DNA of 5,066 nt, taken from the NCBI GenBank assembly GCA_013693815.1, contig CP059259.1, positions 2,460,071 to 2,465,136 on the forward strand, given 5' to 3'. The stretch comes from Nocardioidaceae bacterium. GTDB taxonomy: Bacteria; Actinomycetota; Actinomycetes; Propionibacteriales; Nocardioidaceae. Positions 1 to 5,066 of the stretch are shown one piece after another. Every line of letters starts with the position of its first letter. Positions within the stretch are counted from its first letter, which is position 1. The notes under the pieces are model-generated. The model was not told the DNA's origin, searched no databases, and saw only the letters and a list, made by a program, of their open reading frames with translations. The translations under genes and the position numbers were made by a program.

Positions 1-189
1 AATAACCTGCCCGTCCGGTGCAGTGACCGTCTCGGGCAGAGGCATCGAGTCGCTGTAAGTACGCGCTGCCAGTATCCCCATCACCGTGAACCCGAAGAGC
101 ATCACAAGGACGACGCCTTGCACCCAACCCTTGGAAATCGCTAGTTCTGTCTGGGATGTCTCGCCCTTGAACCCGGTGGTCCGAGCCAC
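1..189 (-). CDS. norZ: Quinol-dependent nitric oxide reductase (qNOR), N-terminal fragment
   Basis: The first 63 codons of a membrane-bound nitric oxide reductase large subunit; the rest lies beyond the left edge. Enzymes of this family reduce two NO to N2O, and the quinol type takes electrons directly from the quinol pool. Seen here: a short cytoplasmic tail with SKGWVQ just before a hydrophobic helix (about residues 22-42, VVLVMLFGFTVMGILAA), then RTYSDSMPLPETVTAPDGQV. This matches the qNOR layout of first helix, an R-x-Y segment, a Pro-rich stretch and 'xPxGxV' at the start of the extracytoplasmic domain. Haem and iron ligands are not in the window. I chose GTG at 189 because GAGGTG lies 6 bases upstream; GTG at 198 or 219 is possible, and an in-frame TAG at 262-264 limits the extension. 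Family assignment rests on a short stretch but is distinctive; quinol rather than cytochrome c type is inferred from the fused-type N-terminus. Confidence 0.82.
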   Translation of the reverse strand, partial: MARTTGFKGETSQTELAISKGWVQGVVLVMLFGFTVMGILAARTYSDSMPLPETVTAPDGQVI

Positions 190-195
190 GTCGAT

Positions 196-201
196 CACCT
201 C
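196..201 (-). promoter_or_regulatory. Ribosome binding site deciding the norZ start
   Basis: GAGGTG on the minus strand, 6 bases before the GTG at 189. It is the only Shine-Dalgarno-like sequence in good position for any of the three candidate GTG starts (189, 198, 219), so it favours the shortest one. Confidence 0.55.
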
Positions 202-258
202 GTCAGTCGTTCCGGCCACGGATCGGAAGTCCGCGGTCGTGTTGTCGGCCTTGCGGGC

Positions 259-287
259 AACCTAGTGTCTGGAGATGACGGGGTCAA
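259..287 (-). promoter_or_regulatory. Probable promoter of norZ
   Basis: Minus strand: TTGACC (282-287) as -35, a 17-base spacer, and TAGGTT (259-264) as -10. This is close to the actinobacterial housekeeping consensus TTGACa-N17-TAgraT. It predicts a transcript start near 252 and a leader of about 60 bases before GTG 189. It implies that norZ is transcribed separately from the upstream cupin gene, in agreement with the hairpin between them. Confidence 0.5.
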
Positions 288-292
288 ACATC
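274..292. promoter_or_regulatory. Possible operator over the norZ -35 box
   Basis: Two small overlapping dyads cover the -35 region: TGAC-GGG-GTCA (276-286) and GATG-N11-CATC (274-277 with 289-292). An operator here could repress norZ. Arms are only 4 bases, so chance is a real alternative. It does not match the consensus I know for Fnr/Crp-type sites (TTGAT-N4-ATCAA) in both halves. Confidence 0.2.
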
Positions 293-332
293 AAAACTCC
301 GTGAAAAATAATCCGGGCAGGACAGCAAGGAC

Positions 333-356
333 TAGCGCCGGCTCATTCCGGCGCTA
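333..356 (-). terminator. Hairpin after the cupin gene, likely terminator
   Basis: A perfect 9-bp inverted repeat, TAGCGCCGG / CCGGCGCTA, with a 6-base loop, beginning 13 bases beyond the cupin stop codon. The stem is very GC-rich. No U-run follows directly; a T-rich stretch (ATTATTTTT) comes only about 20 bases further on. Stem-loops without a U-tail are common gene ends in actinobacteria. It may instead attenuate read-through from the cupin into norZ. Confidence 0.55.
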
Positions 357-369
357 CCTGCTCCATCCC

Positions 370-711
370 TTACTGCGCAGCTGTGCCGGTCGCGACGCTC
401 AGCAGGACCACCGAATCAGCATCGGCATCAAGGCGGTGCCGAACCTGTGGGATCACGACATAGCCGCCTGCCTGCCCCTGCCAGATATCGTCTCCCGCGG
501 TGAGGCGGACCTGACCGGCCAGCACCTGCAAGGTGGCCTCACCCGGACTCTCGTGATCGGCCAGCGCCTGCCCGGCCACCAACGCGATCATGGTCTGACG
601 AAGCGTGTGCTCACGACCTCCGTAGACCGTGCGGGCACTCCGGCCGCTGTGATGGTCACTCGCCTCGGCAAGTAGCTCCTGGGCGATCGCGTTCAGGTCC
701 TGGCTGTCCAT
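370..711 (-). CDS. Small single-domain cupin protein
   Basis: A 113-residue soluble protein made almost wholly of one cupin beta-barrel. Residues 1-20 look helical (MDSQDLNAIAQELLAEA), followed by GGREHTLRQT. Cupin motif 1 is recognisable as GQALADHESPGEATLQVLAG: His53 and Glu58 are likely metal ligands, but the second His of the usual HxH is Ser55. Motif 2 is GGYVVIPQVRHRL, with His92 as a further likely ligand. No DNA-binding or catalytic fusion is present, so the substrate cannot be stated. The start at 711 is fixed by AAGGAG 6 bases upstream; an in-frame extension to 795 adds 28 residues unlike the cupin fold and has no comparable site. The gene lies directly upstream of norZ in the same direction, about 180 bases away, so a role in NO or redox handling is plausible but inferred from position. 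Confident as a gene and fold, not as a function. Confidence 0.87.
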   Translation of the reverse strand: MDSQDLNAIAQELLAEASDHHSGRSARTVYGGREHTLRQTMIALVAGQALADHESPGEATLQVLAGQVRLTAGDDIWQGQAGGYVVIPQVRHRLDADADSVVLLSVATGTAAQ

Positions 712-717
712 CGCAGA

Positions 718-723
718 CTCCTT
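718..723 (-). promoter_or_regulatory. Strong ribosome binding site of the cupin gene
   Basis: AAGGAG on the minus strand, 6 bases before ATG 711. It decides the start in favour of a 113-residue product over the 141-residue reading from 795. Confidence 0.75.
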
Positions 724-752
724 CGTCAGACTTCCTGCTCGGAGAACCGGCG

Positions 753-781
753 ACTCTACCCCAACTCGCCGTGCAGGACAG
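753..781 (-). promoter_or_regulatory. Possible promoter of the cupin gene
   Basis: Minus strand: TAGAGT (753-758) as -10 with CTGTCC (776-781) as a weak -35 at 17 bases. The -10 matches 4 of 6 consensus bases and the -35 only 3. It would start transcription near 746, about 35 bases before the ATG. The weak -35 would suit an activator-dependent promoter. Confidence 0.3.
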
Positions 782-798
782 ATGTGGTAACCCACTTG

Positions 799-811
799 CC
801 GGTTGTACCGG
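799..811. promoter_or_regulatory. Dyad upstream of the cupin promoter
   Basis: A perfect palindrome CCGGT-TGT-ACCGG between the protease remnant and the cupin gene. Its centre is about 60 bases upstream of the predicted cupin transcript start, a usual place for an activator. It lies in a patch with related units (TTGCCGG, CCGGTTGCC) and a looser outer pair GGTAA (786-790) / TTACC (817-821). It could equally be a weak terminator hairpin for the gene ending at 843. Confidence 0.3.
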
Positions 812-842
812 TTGCCTTACCGGGTCCGGCCAATCTAGCTAA

Positions 843-1247
843 TCAGAGCTGTACCTTCAGCGGGTCGGAGTTGACCTGACCCAACGCATTGCGCGCGAAG
901 ACGCTGACACACGGATGCTGGTGACCACCGTCGTTGAGGTTCCAGATCCCGTGATCCTCAGGATCGACGCCCACCGGCCAGCTCGATGGACAACTCCCCT
1001 GCGCTGCGACCACCGCCACCGGCGCCAACTGGACATCCCAGTCATAGTCGATATCTGCGATCAGCCATTCGTTGTCGCCCTCCCGGTACACGGTGCCGGT
1101 GACCTTCGCAGCCGGTGGTTCGGTGCTGCTGATCTGCACGATGGTCGGCTTGCTGGCCCGCATCGACATACGCACGGTGAACAACGCGAAACACGGATTG
1201 ACGTGGTCGCTGTAGACGTTCGTAGTACCCCCTGACCCACGTCTCAT
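843..1247 (-). CDS. Open-frame fragment: end of the protease C-terminal region
   Basis: A 134-codon open frame to TGA 843. The first few codons from ATG 1247 (MRRGSG) are out-of-frame sequence; from TTNVYSDHVNPCF onward it continues the module begun in the neighbouring frame. It then holds a linker (SSTEPPAAK) and a last module: WLIADIDYDWDVQLAPVAVV, QGSCPSSWP, EDHGIW, HPCVSVFARNALGQVNSDP. The paired Cys and the alternating hydrophobic pattern suit an extracytoplasmic fibronectin-type-III-like or immunoglobulin-like fold, though I cannot name the family. There is no good ribosome site before ATG 1247, so it is probably not made alone. Confidence 0.4.
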   Translation of the reverse strand: MRRGSGGTTNVYSDHVNPCFALFTVRMSMRASKPTIVQISSTEPPAAKVTGTVYREGDNEWLIADIDYDWDVQLAPVAVVAAQGSCPSSWPVGVDPEDHGIWNLNDGGHQHPCVSVFARNALGQVNSDPLKVQL

Positions 1248-1296
1248 GATCGTTGAACTTCGCGTCGGCCGGCCACGATGCGAGGCACTGGCCCTG
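942..1296 (-). repeat. Internal protein repeat in the C-terminal region
   Basis: Two 20-residue segments lie one module apart in different frames: QGQCLASWP...NDHETW (1237-1296) and QGSCPSSWP...EDHGIW (942-1001). They share Q, G, C, S, W, P, D, H and W at the same spacing, 9 of 20 positions. Each is followed by a second Cys (NPCFALF; HPCVSVF). This shows duplication of an extracellular module and ties the two frame segments to one ancestral protein. Confidence 0.6.
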
Positions 1297-1644
1297 CGGC
1301 CGATCGATCGCCATCAGCCGCATATCGTCACCAGAAGGAATCGTGACCGAGATCCTGTAGCCGCTGCCCCAAGTCAACCTGCGCGCCATTCCCACGGCCG
1401 GTTGCTGGGGCTCGGGAACATACGATGTCAGGGTTGCGGAGGTGACCTTCCGGCCGGCCCCGGACTTGTTGACCGCTTGGGCTCCGTAGCACCCGGCGTT
1501 GAAGATCTTATTCGCCGGTTGCACCCACTTGCCCTTGGCAATCGGGACTCGCGCCTGGCGCCAGCCCAGTGATTCGGGAATGTCGAAGTAATCCCGCTGG
1601 ACCGGGAACTTGCAGGTGTCGTAGAAGAGAATGTCCACCATCAC
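1042..1644 (-). CDS. Open-frame fragment: modules 1-2 of the protease C-terminal region
   Basis: A 200-codon open frame starting with GTG 1644 (or ATG 1641). The first roughly 138 residues are sensible protein: VMVDILFYDTCKF, then an insert, NAGCYGAQAVNKSGAG, a linker SYVPEPQQPAVG, and a second module to HETWVRG. After the GGGGG at 1228-1232 the frame turns into Arg/Gln/His-rich out-of-frame sequence. It has no signal peptide, and its GTG overlaps the TGA of the preceding frame segment (GTGA), so reinitiation is conceivable. The more likely view is that it is the middle of the frameshifted protease gene. As an independent gene I rate it low. Confidence 0.4.
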   Translation of the reverse strand: MMVDILFYDTCKFPVQRDYFDIPESLGWRQARVPIAKGKWVQPANKIFNAGCYGAQAVNKSGAGRKVTSATLTSYVPEPQQPAVGMARRLTWGSGYRISVTIPSGDDMRLMAIDRPQGQCLASWPADAKFNDHETWVRGYYERLQRPRQSVFRVVHRAYVDAGQQADHRADQQHRTTGCEGHRHRVPGGRQRMADRRYRL

Positions 1645-1675
1645 TCCGCCGGGGCTTTCTTCGGTGGCGACCAGG

Positions 1676-2626
1676 TCACCGTGATCGGGCCATCTGCTTC
1701 GATTCCTCCCGACCAGGTGAAATCAATTCGGGTGGGAGTGCATCCAACGTGCAGTTCTTACCTGGATTGACCTTCTTCTTGCCGCCGTACTTCCGCACCA
1801 TCGGCACCACGGCGGGTTTGTCGACGATCTCGCACACGTAGTAGCCGGGTCGGTTCTTCTCCAGCAACGGACACTCACCGATGTAGAGGACCGGCTGCAT
1901 CAGGGCGCAGTTCACCTTGACGTTGTGACCCAATCCCAGGTTGTGCCCGATCTCGTGCGCAACGATATGTGCCATGACTGTCCGCGACAGTGAGAGCGCG
2001 GCTCCCTTGCCACTGACAGACTTCGGGCTGAGTTTGATCCAGTTGATGCCGCGGGTGTAGCCCACGGTGGCAAGGCCGGAGACCGGCGAAAGTCCCTTGT
2101 CGACCCGGATCGTCGCGTTGGATTTCGCCCGCGACTTCACAAGCTTGAGCTTCATGTTCAGCCCGGTCTTGTTCCAGGACTTGATTGCGGCATTGATCGA
2201 CCACCGGTACGACTCGGGCACATCAGTCCAGTACTTGATGGTGCGCACCGGCCACTTGCGGGGCGTGAAACGCGCCGGAACCGTAGTGCCGGTGGCCAGC
2301 ACCGCGTCGTCCGACAGGTCATACTTCAGATGTTGCTCCCCGTCGTCATGCCCGAGGTACGCGCTCTGATCGTGACTGTGCCCATCATGACTGTGCTGGT
2401 CACGACCGGACCCGTCTCCCGGCTCCAGCTCCGGCAACTCCAGTCGGTCGGCCGCGGCCTCCAACTCGGCCAGATCCTCGGCTACCGCCGTCTGATGCGC
2501 AGTGACCGCCGGCGCCTCCGACGGCACTCGATCACCGGCCGCAGCAGTTGCTCCAGTCCCGGCCAGCACCACGCTGACCACGATGAGTCCACCGAAGAAA
2601 CCCACTACTGATGTGAGACGACGCAT
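1676..2626 (-). CDS. Secreted matrixin-like zinc metalloprotease, catalytic part
   Basis: A 316-residue reading frame. Residues 1-30 form a Sec signal peptide (MRR, hydrophobic core to about 22, AxA-type end at ATAAA). Residues 31-120 look like an acidic pro-region with a His/Asp-rich patch (75-99). The protease domain spans about 125-285: KYWTDVP and INAAIKSWNKTGLNMKLKLV early, then HEIGHNLGLGH at 224-234, the metzincin HExxHxxGxxH zinc site with His224, His228 and His234 as ligands and Glu225 as catalytic base. CALMQP (240-245) fits the Met-turn, with Met243, as in matrixins (M10). No Cys is present before residue 240, so there is no cysteine switch. The last 15 or so residues (after ALPP) are out-of-frame sequence, not true protein. 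The substrate is unknown; action outside the cell is inferred from the signal peptide. The start has only a weak GGTGGGG site. Upstream is glnE, functionally unrelated. Confidence 0.82.
   Translation of the reverse strand: MRRLTSVVGFFGGLIVVSVVLAGTGATAAAGDRVPSEAPAVTAHQTAVAEDLAELEAAADRLELPELEPGDGSGRDQHSHDGHSHDQSAYLGHDDGEQHLKYDLSDDAVLATGTTVPARFTPRKWPVRTIKYWTDVPESYRWSINAAIKSWNKTGLNMKLKLVKSRAKSNATIRVDKGLSPVSGLATVGYTRGINWIKLSPKSVSGKGAALSLSRTVMAHIVAHEIGHNLGLGHNVKVNCALMQPVLYIGECPLLEKNRPGYYVCEIVDKPAVVPMVRKYGGKKKVNPGKNCTLDALPPELISPGREESKQMARSR
2330..2404 (-). other. His/Asp-rich segment in the protease pro-region
   Basis: Codons 75-99 of the protease encode a patch containing HSHDGHSHDQS and LGHDDGEQH, with six His and six Asp in 25 residues. 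It sits between the signal peptide and the catalytic domain. Such stretches can bind zinc or other metals; here it could hold zinc for the enzyme or help keep the zymogen inactive. That role is inferred. Confidence 0.5.
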
Positions 2627-2646
2627 GTTTCCCCACCCCGACTCCG

Positions 2647-2675
2647 AGGATACGAGGCATCCGAGCGCACGTCAC
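2647..2675 (-). promoter_or_regulatory. Possible promoter of the protease gene
   Basis: Minus strand: GTGACG (2670-2675), a 17-base spacer, TATCCT (2647-2652). Each box matches 4 of 6 consensus bases. It lies in the 107-base gap after glnE and would give a short leader of about 14 bases. It would let the protease be transcribed independently of glnE. Confidence 0.3.
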
Positions 2676-2733
2676 TCCCCAAACCCGATCCAGTGCTTCA
2701 GAAAAATGACTGAGGAGCTAGCGCCTGGAAACC

Positions 2734-5066
2734 TCACTCCCAAAAGACCCGGTCCACGACCCGGCGGGCATGCCTGGTCGTACGCAGGTAGTCGTTGACC
2801 AGTTCTTCGCTCTCTCCTGCGTGGTAGCCCAGTACGTAGGCCACGGCGGCCCGCTCGCGGGCATCAGCGGGAAGAGAGTCGCCGGGCTTACCTTTGACTT
2901 GGGTGATCGCGTTGCGTACGTCGCTGACCATCAGCCAAGCCGCCCGTAGAGCCTCGGCGTCGGCAGCAGTGATCAACCCGGCATCGGTCGCCGCCACGAG
3001 CGCAACGAGGGTGCGGGTGGTGCGCAAGCCCGGCACCTCGTGGGCGTAGCGCATCTGCAGTAGTTGCGCGGTCCACTCGATGTCGGCCAGGCCACCGCGT
3101 CCGAGTTTGAGGTGGGTATTCGGGTCGGCGCCACGGGGCAGTCGCTCGTTGTCGACGCGCGCCTTGATTCGGCGCACCTCACGGATACCGTGCTCGTCCA
3201 ACGGAGTCTGTGGATAACGCAATCGGTCGATGAGTTCGGTGAAGTCAGCGCACAAGGAGGGCGAACCGACCACGGCCTCAGCTCGCAGCAGCGCCTGGGC
3301 CTCCCAGGTCTGCGACCAGCGCGCATAGTACGCCGCATAGGAATCCAGCGAACGAACCAACGAACCCTTGCGCCCTTCGGGCCGCAGATCGGCATCGACC
3401 TCGAGTGCGGGATCGGTCCCAGGAAGCGCCAAAAGCCGGCGCAGCTCGTTGGCAACCTCATGGGCTGCCCGGGTGGCTTCCTCGGCCGGGCTGCCCTGCC
3501 TCGCCCGGAAGACGAACATCACGTCGGCGTCACTGGCGTAGCCCATCTCACGCCCACCGAGACGGCCCATCGAGACGATCGCCATCTCCATCGGCAATGT
3601 CCGGTCGAGCTTGGCACTCACCGCTTTCTCGGCGACCGCCAGCGCGCCTTCCAAGGTCGCGGTGGTGACATCGGTCAACCCGGTGGCCGCGGCTTCGACA
3701 TCGATCAAGCCGAGCAGATCGGCCGATGCGATCCGGAAGAGCTCACGGCGCCGGATCGCCCGGATAGCGGTGATCGCGACGACCGGATCCTCGTGCCGCT
3801 GCGCTGCCGCGAGCATCTCGGCCTGGACGGCGTCTCGGCTCAACGGCGCCAGCTCATCGTCCGACCCGAGCAATGCCACACCCTCGGGAGCGCGCTGCAG
3901 CAGGTCGGTAGCGAATCTGCTGGAGGACAGCACAACCGCCATCCGCTGGGCGACTTGCCCCTCGTCACGCAACAGCTTCAAGTACCACGGTGTTCGGCCC
4001 AAGGCATCGGAGATGCTCCGGAAGCCGCGCAATCCCAGGTCGGGGTTGGGTGACTCGGCGAACCACTCGAGCATCGCCGGTAGCAATGTCCGTTGAATCG
4101 CTGCAGTCCGGCTGACTCCGTCGGTCAGCGCGGCAAGGTGGTGCAGCGCGCCTGCGGCATCGAGATAGCCCAGCGCCTCCAAACGCTCCTTGGCAGCCGT
4201 CGTGGTGAGCCGGGCTTCCTCTGTCGGCAGCTTGGCGACCGCATCGAGCAGGGGCCGGTAGAACAGCTTCTCGTGCAGTCGGCGAACTTGCTGGCTGTGC
4301 TGCTTCCATTGCCGGTCCAACTCTTCTGCGGGGTTCCTCACGAAGCCCATCGACCTGGCCATCCGGCGAAGCGCCGCCTCATCGGTCGGCACGACATGGG
4401 TGCGCCGCAATCCTGCAAGCTGCATCCGGTGCTCCATCGCGCGCAGGAAGCGGTACGCCTCGTCCAAGGCGGCCCCGTCCTCCCGGCCGACGTAGCCGCC
4501 GCGGGTCAGGTGGGAGAGCGCGCTCAGTGTCGTCGGCGCTCTGATCGCCTCGTCGGTGCGCCCGTGCACCAGTTGCAGCAGCTGAACCGCGAACTCGACA
4601 TCGCGTAAACCGCCCGGCCCCAATTTGAGCTGCCGCCCTGCTTCACGAGCGGGAATGTGATCGATGACCCGGCGACGCATTGCCTGCACATCGGCGACGA
4701 AGTGCTCACGCTCGGCGGCGGTCCATACCATCGGGGAGAGCGCCGCAGCGTACTCCTTGCCCAAAGCGAGATCCCCGGCAACCGGGCGCGCCTTCAACAG
4801 CGCCTGGAACTCCCAGGTCTTGGCCCACCGCTCGTAATAGCCGACATGACTGGCCAGGGTGCGCACCAACGGCCCGGCCTTGCCCTCCGGGCGCAATGCC
4901 GCATCGACCGGCCAGATGGTCCCCTCGCTGGTCTGCTCGGAGCAGGCATGGATCAAGTTCGTCGCGAGCAGGGTTCCGGCTCGGATCGCCGCCGATTCCT
5001 CGTATCCGTCCGCGGGCTCCACCACGAAGATCACGTCGACGTCACTGACGTAGTTGAGCTCGTGGC
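2734..5066 (-). CDS. glnE: Bifunctional glutamine-synthetase adenylyltransferase/deadenylyltransferase (5' end missing)
   Basis: Controls nitrogen assimilation by adding AMP to, or phosphorolytically removing it from, a tyrosine of glutamine synthetase I. About 777 codons are present; family members have roughly 950-1000, so some 200 N-terminal residues lie off the right edge. The frame is open to the edge: HELNYVSDVDVIF at 5026-5064 is the G-x-x-E-L-N-Y-x-S-D-x-D nucleotidyltransferase motif of the N-terminal deadenylylating domain, followed by DAALRPEG (4882-4905) and GPGGLRDVEFAVQLLQL. The C-terminal adenylylating domain repeats the plan: GRLGGREMGYASDADVMF within 3508-3570, then DADLRPEGRKGSL and GRGGLADIEWTAQLLQM. 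Both Asp-x-Asp pairs are intact. The end, RHARRVVDRVFWE, is typical. A GTG at 5034 is internal, not the start. No frameshift is seen. The partner gene glnA, often nearby in actinobacteria, is not in the window. Confidence 0.97.
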   Translation of the reverse strand, partial: HELNYVSDVDVIFVVEPADGYEESAAIRAGTLLATNLIHACSEQTSEGTIWPVDAALRPEGKAGPLVRTLASHVGYYERWAKTWEFQALLKARPVAGDLALGKEYAAALSPMVWTAAEREHFVADVQAMRRRVIDHIPAREAGRQLKLGPGGLRDVEFAVQLLQLVHGRTDEAIRAPTTLSALSHLTRGGYVGREDGAALDEAYRFLRAMEHRMQLAGLRRTHVVPTDEAALRRMARSMGFVRNPAEELDRQWKQHSQQVRRLHEKLFYRPLLDAVAKLPTEEARLTTTAAKERLEALGYLDAAGALHHLAALTDGVSRTAAIQRTLLPAMLEWFAESPNPDLGLRGFRSISDALGRTPWYLKLLRDEGQVAQRMAVVLSSSRFATDLLQRAPEGVALLGSDDELAPLSRDAVQAEMLAAAQRHEDPVVAITAIRAIRRRELFRIASADLLGLIDVEAAATGLTDVTTATLEGALAVAEKAVSAKLDRTLPMEMAIVSMGRLGGREMGYASDADVMFVFRARQGSPAEEATRAAHEVANELRRLLALPGTDPALEVDADLRPEGRKGSLVRSLDSYAAYYARWSQTWEAQALLRAEAVVGSPSLCADFTELIDRLRYPQTPLDEHGIREVRRIKARVDNERLPRGADPNTHLKLGRGGLADIEWTAQLLQMRYAHEVPGLRTTRTLVALVAATDAGLITAADAEALRAAWLMVSDVRNAITQVKGKPGDSLPADARERAAVAYVLGYHAGESEELVNDYLRTTRHARRVVDRVFWE

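Larger units (their letters stand above)
843..2626 (-). pseudogene. Frameshifted secreted metalloprotease with tandem C-terminal modules (composite)
   Basis: The whole stretch reads as one ancestral gene if three single-base changes are allowed. The catalytic frame ends at TGA 1676, but another frame continues the protein sense as RIDFTWSGGIEADG and PITVTWSPPKKAPA up to TGA 1641. A third frame then continues as VMVDILFYDTCKFPVQ down to about 1228, and a fourth segment (GTTNVYSDHVNPCF) runs to TGA 843. Adding one base near 1728-1742 and one near 1645-1654, and removing one G from the GGGGG at 1228-1232, gives a 594-residue protein: signal peptide, pro-region, zinc protease, then two or three beta-sandwich-like modules each with a pair of Cys. 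All three breaks lie after the catalytic domain, and glnE next door shows none, so decay or relaxed constraint on the tail is likely. Local sequence error at homopolymers is the main alternative. Confidence 0.7.

Noticed and set aside
278..296. Fnr/Crp-type site suggested by TTGATG upstream of norZ
   Set aside because: Only one half-site fits TTGAT; the other half does not match ATCAA at the required spacing.
265..675. Plus-strand open frame (136 codons)
   Set aside because: Antisense to the cupin gene, crosses the hairpin and covers the norZ promoter; no recognisable protein features.
370..795. Longer cupin reading of 141 residues from 795
   Set aside because: The extra 28 residues have no cupin character and no ribosome site, and AAGGAG sits ideally before ATG 711.
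1246..1572. Plus-strand open frame opposite the protease tail
   Set aside because: The minus strand carries the protein-like sequence with paired Cys and beta-pattern; the plus translation is Arg/His-rich shadow.
2686..2733. Possible glnE terminator: GGAGCTAGCGCC near-palindrome followed by TCATTTTTC
   Set aside because: The stem has a mismatch and only short arms, and the T-run is offset; not strong enough to call.
3064..4053. Long plus-strand open frame (329 codons) opposite glnE
   Set aside because: It is antisense to a clearly conserved glnE domain, has no ribosome site, and its Arg/Gly/Gln-rich translation is typical of a shadow of a GC-rich gene.
4093..4608. Plus-strand open frame (171 codons) opposite glnE
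   Set aside because: Shadow frame; glnE coding sense on the other strand is unambiguous.
1..5066. tRNA, rRNA, CRISPR array, insertion sequence or phage element
   Set aside because: No cloverleaf, regularly spaced direct repeats, transposase-like frame or terminal inverted repeats were seen on either strand.

Overview
This GC-rich window looks like the chromosome of a high-GC Gram-positive (actinobacterium). The glutamine-synthetase adenylyltransferase has the actinobacterial two-domain form, and the best promoter resembles the actinobacterial housekeeping type (TTGACC, 17 bases, TAGGTT). A closer placement, for example Propionibacteriales, would be a guess. All recognisable genes are on the minus strand, so the window is read below from right to left.

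Right half (2734-5066): glnE, the bifunctional enzyme that adenylylates and deadenylylates glutamine synthetase. It is cut by the right edge inside its N-terminal nucleotidyltransferase domain; both catalytic domains and the natural C-terminus are otherwise visible.

Centre (843-2626): a secreted, matrixin-like zinc metalloprotease gene with a signal peptide, a His/Asp-rich pro-region, a complete HEIGHNLGLGH zinc site and a Met-turn. The catalytic part is open, but the sequence after it is spread over three reading frames. Correcting one base at each of three short homopolymers (about 1728-1742, 1645-1654 and 1228-1232) gives one continuous protein of about 594 residues with at least two, probably three, tandem Cys-containing beta-sandwich-like modules. 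As written, the gene is a frameshifted pseudogene, a truncated protease, or a sequence-error artefact.

Left part (1-711): a small cupin protein with an excellent Shine-Dalgarno site, then a hairpin, then a separate promoter and the first 63 codons of a quinol-type nitric oxide reductase (norZ/qNorB), which runs off the left edge. The pairing suggests a nitric-oxide detoxification or respiration locus in which the cupin may be accessory or sensory; that link is inferred from position only.

I see no RNA gene, insertion sequence, CRISPR array or obvious phage element. The most unusual content is the fragmented protease with its repeated C-terminal modules, and the regulatory layout around norZ and the cupin. 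I found no strong case for a wholly new system.
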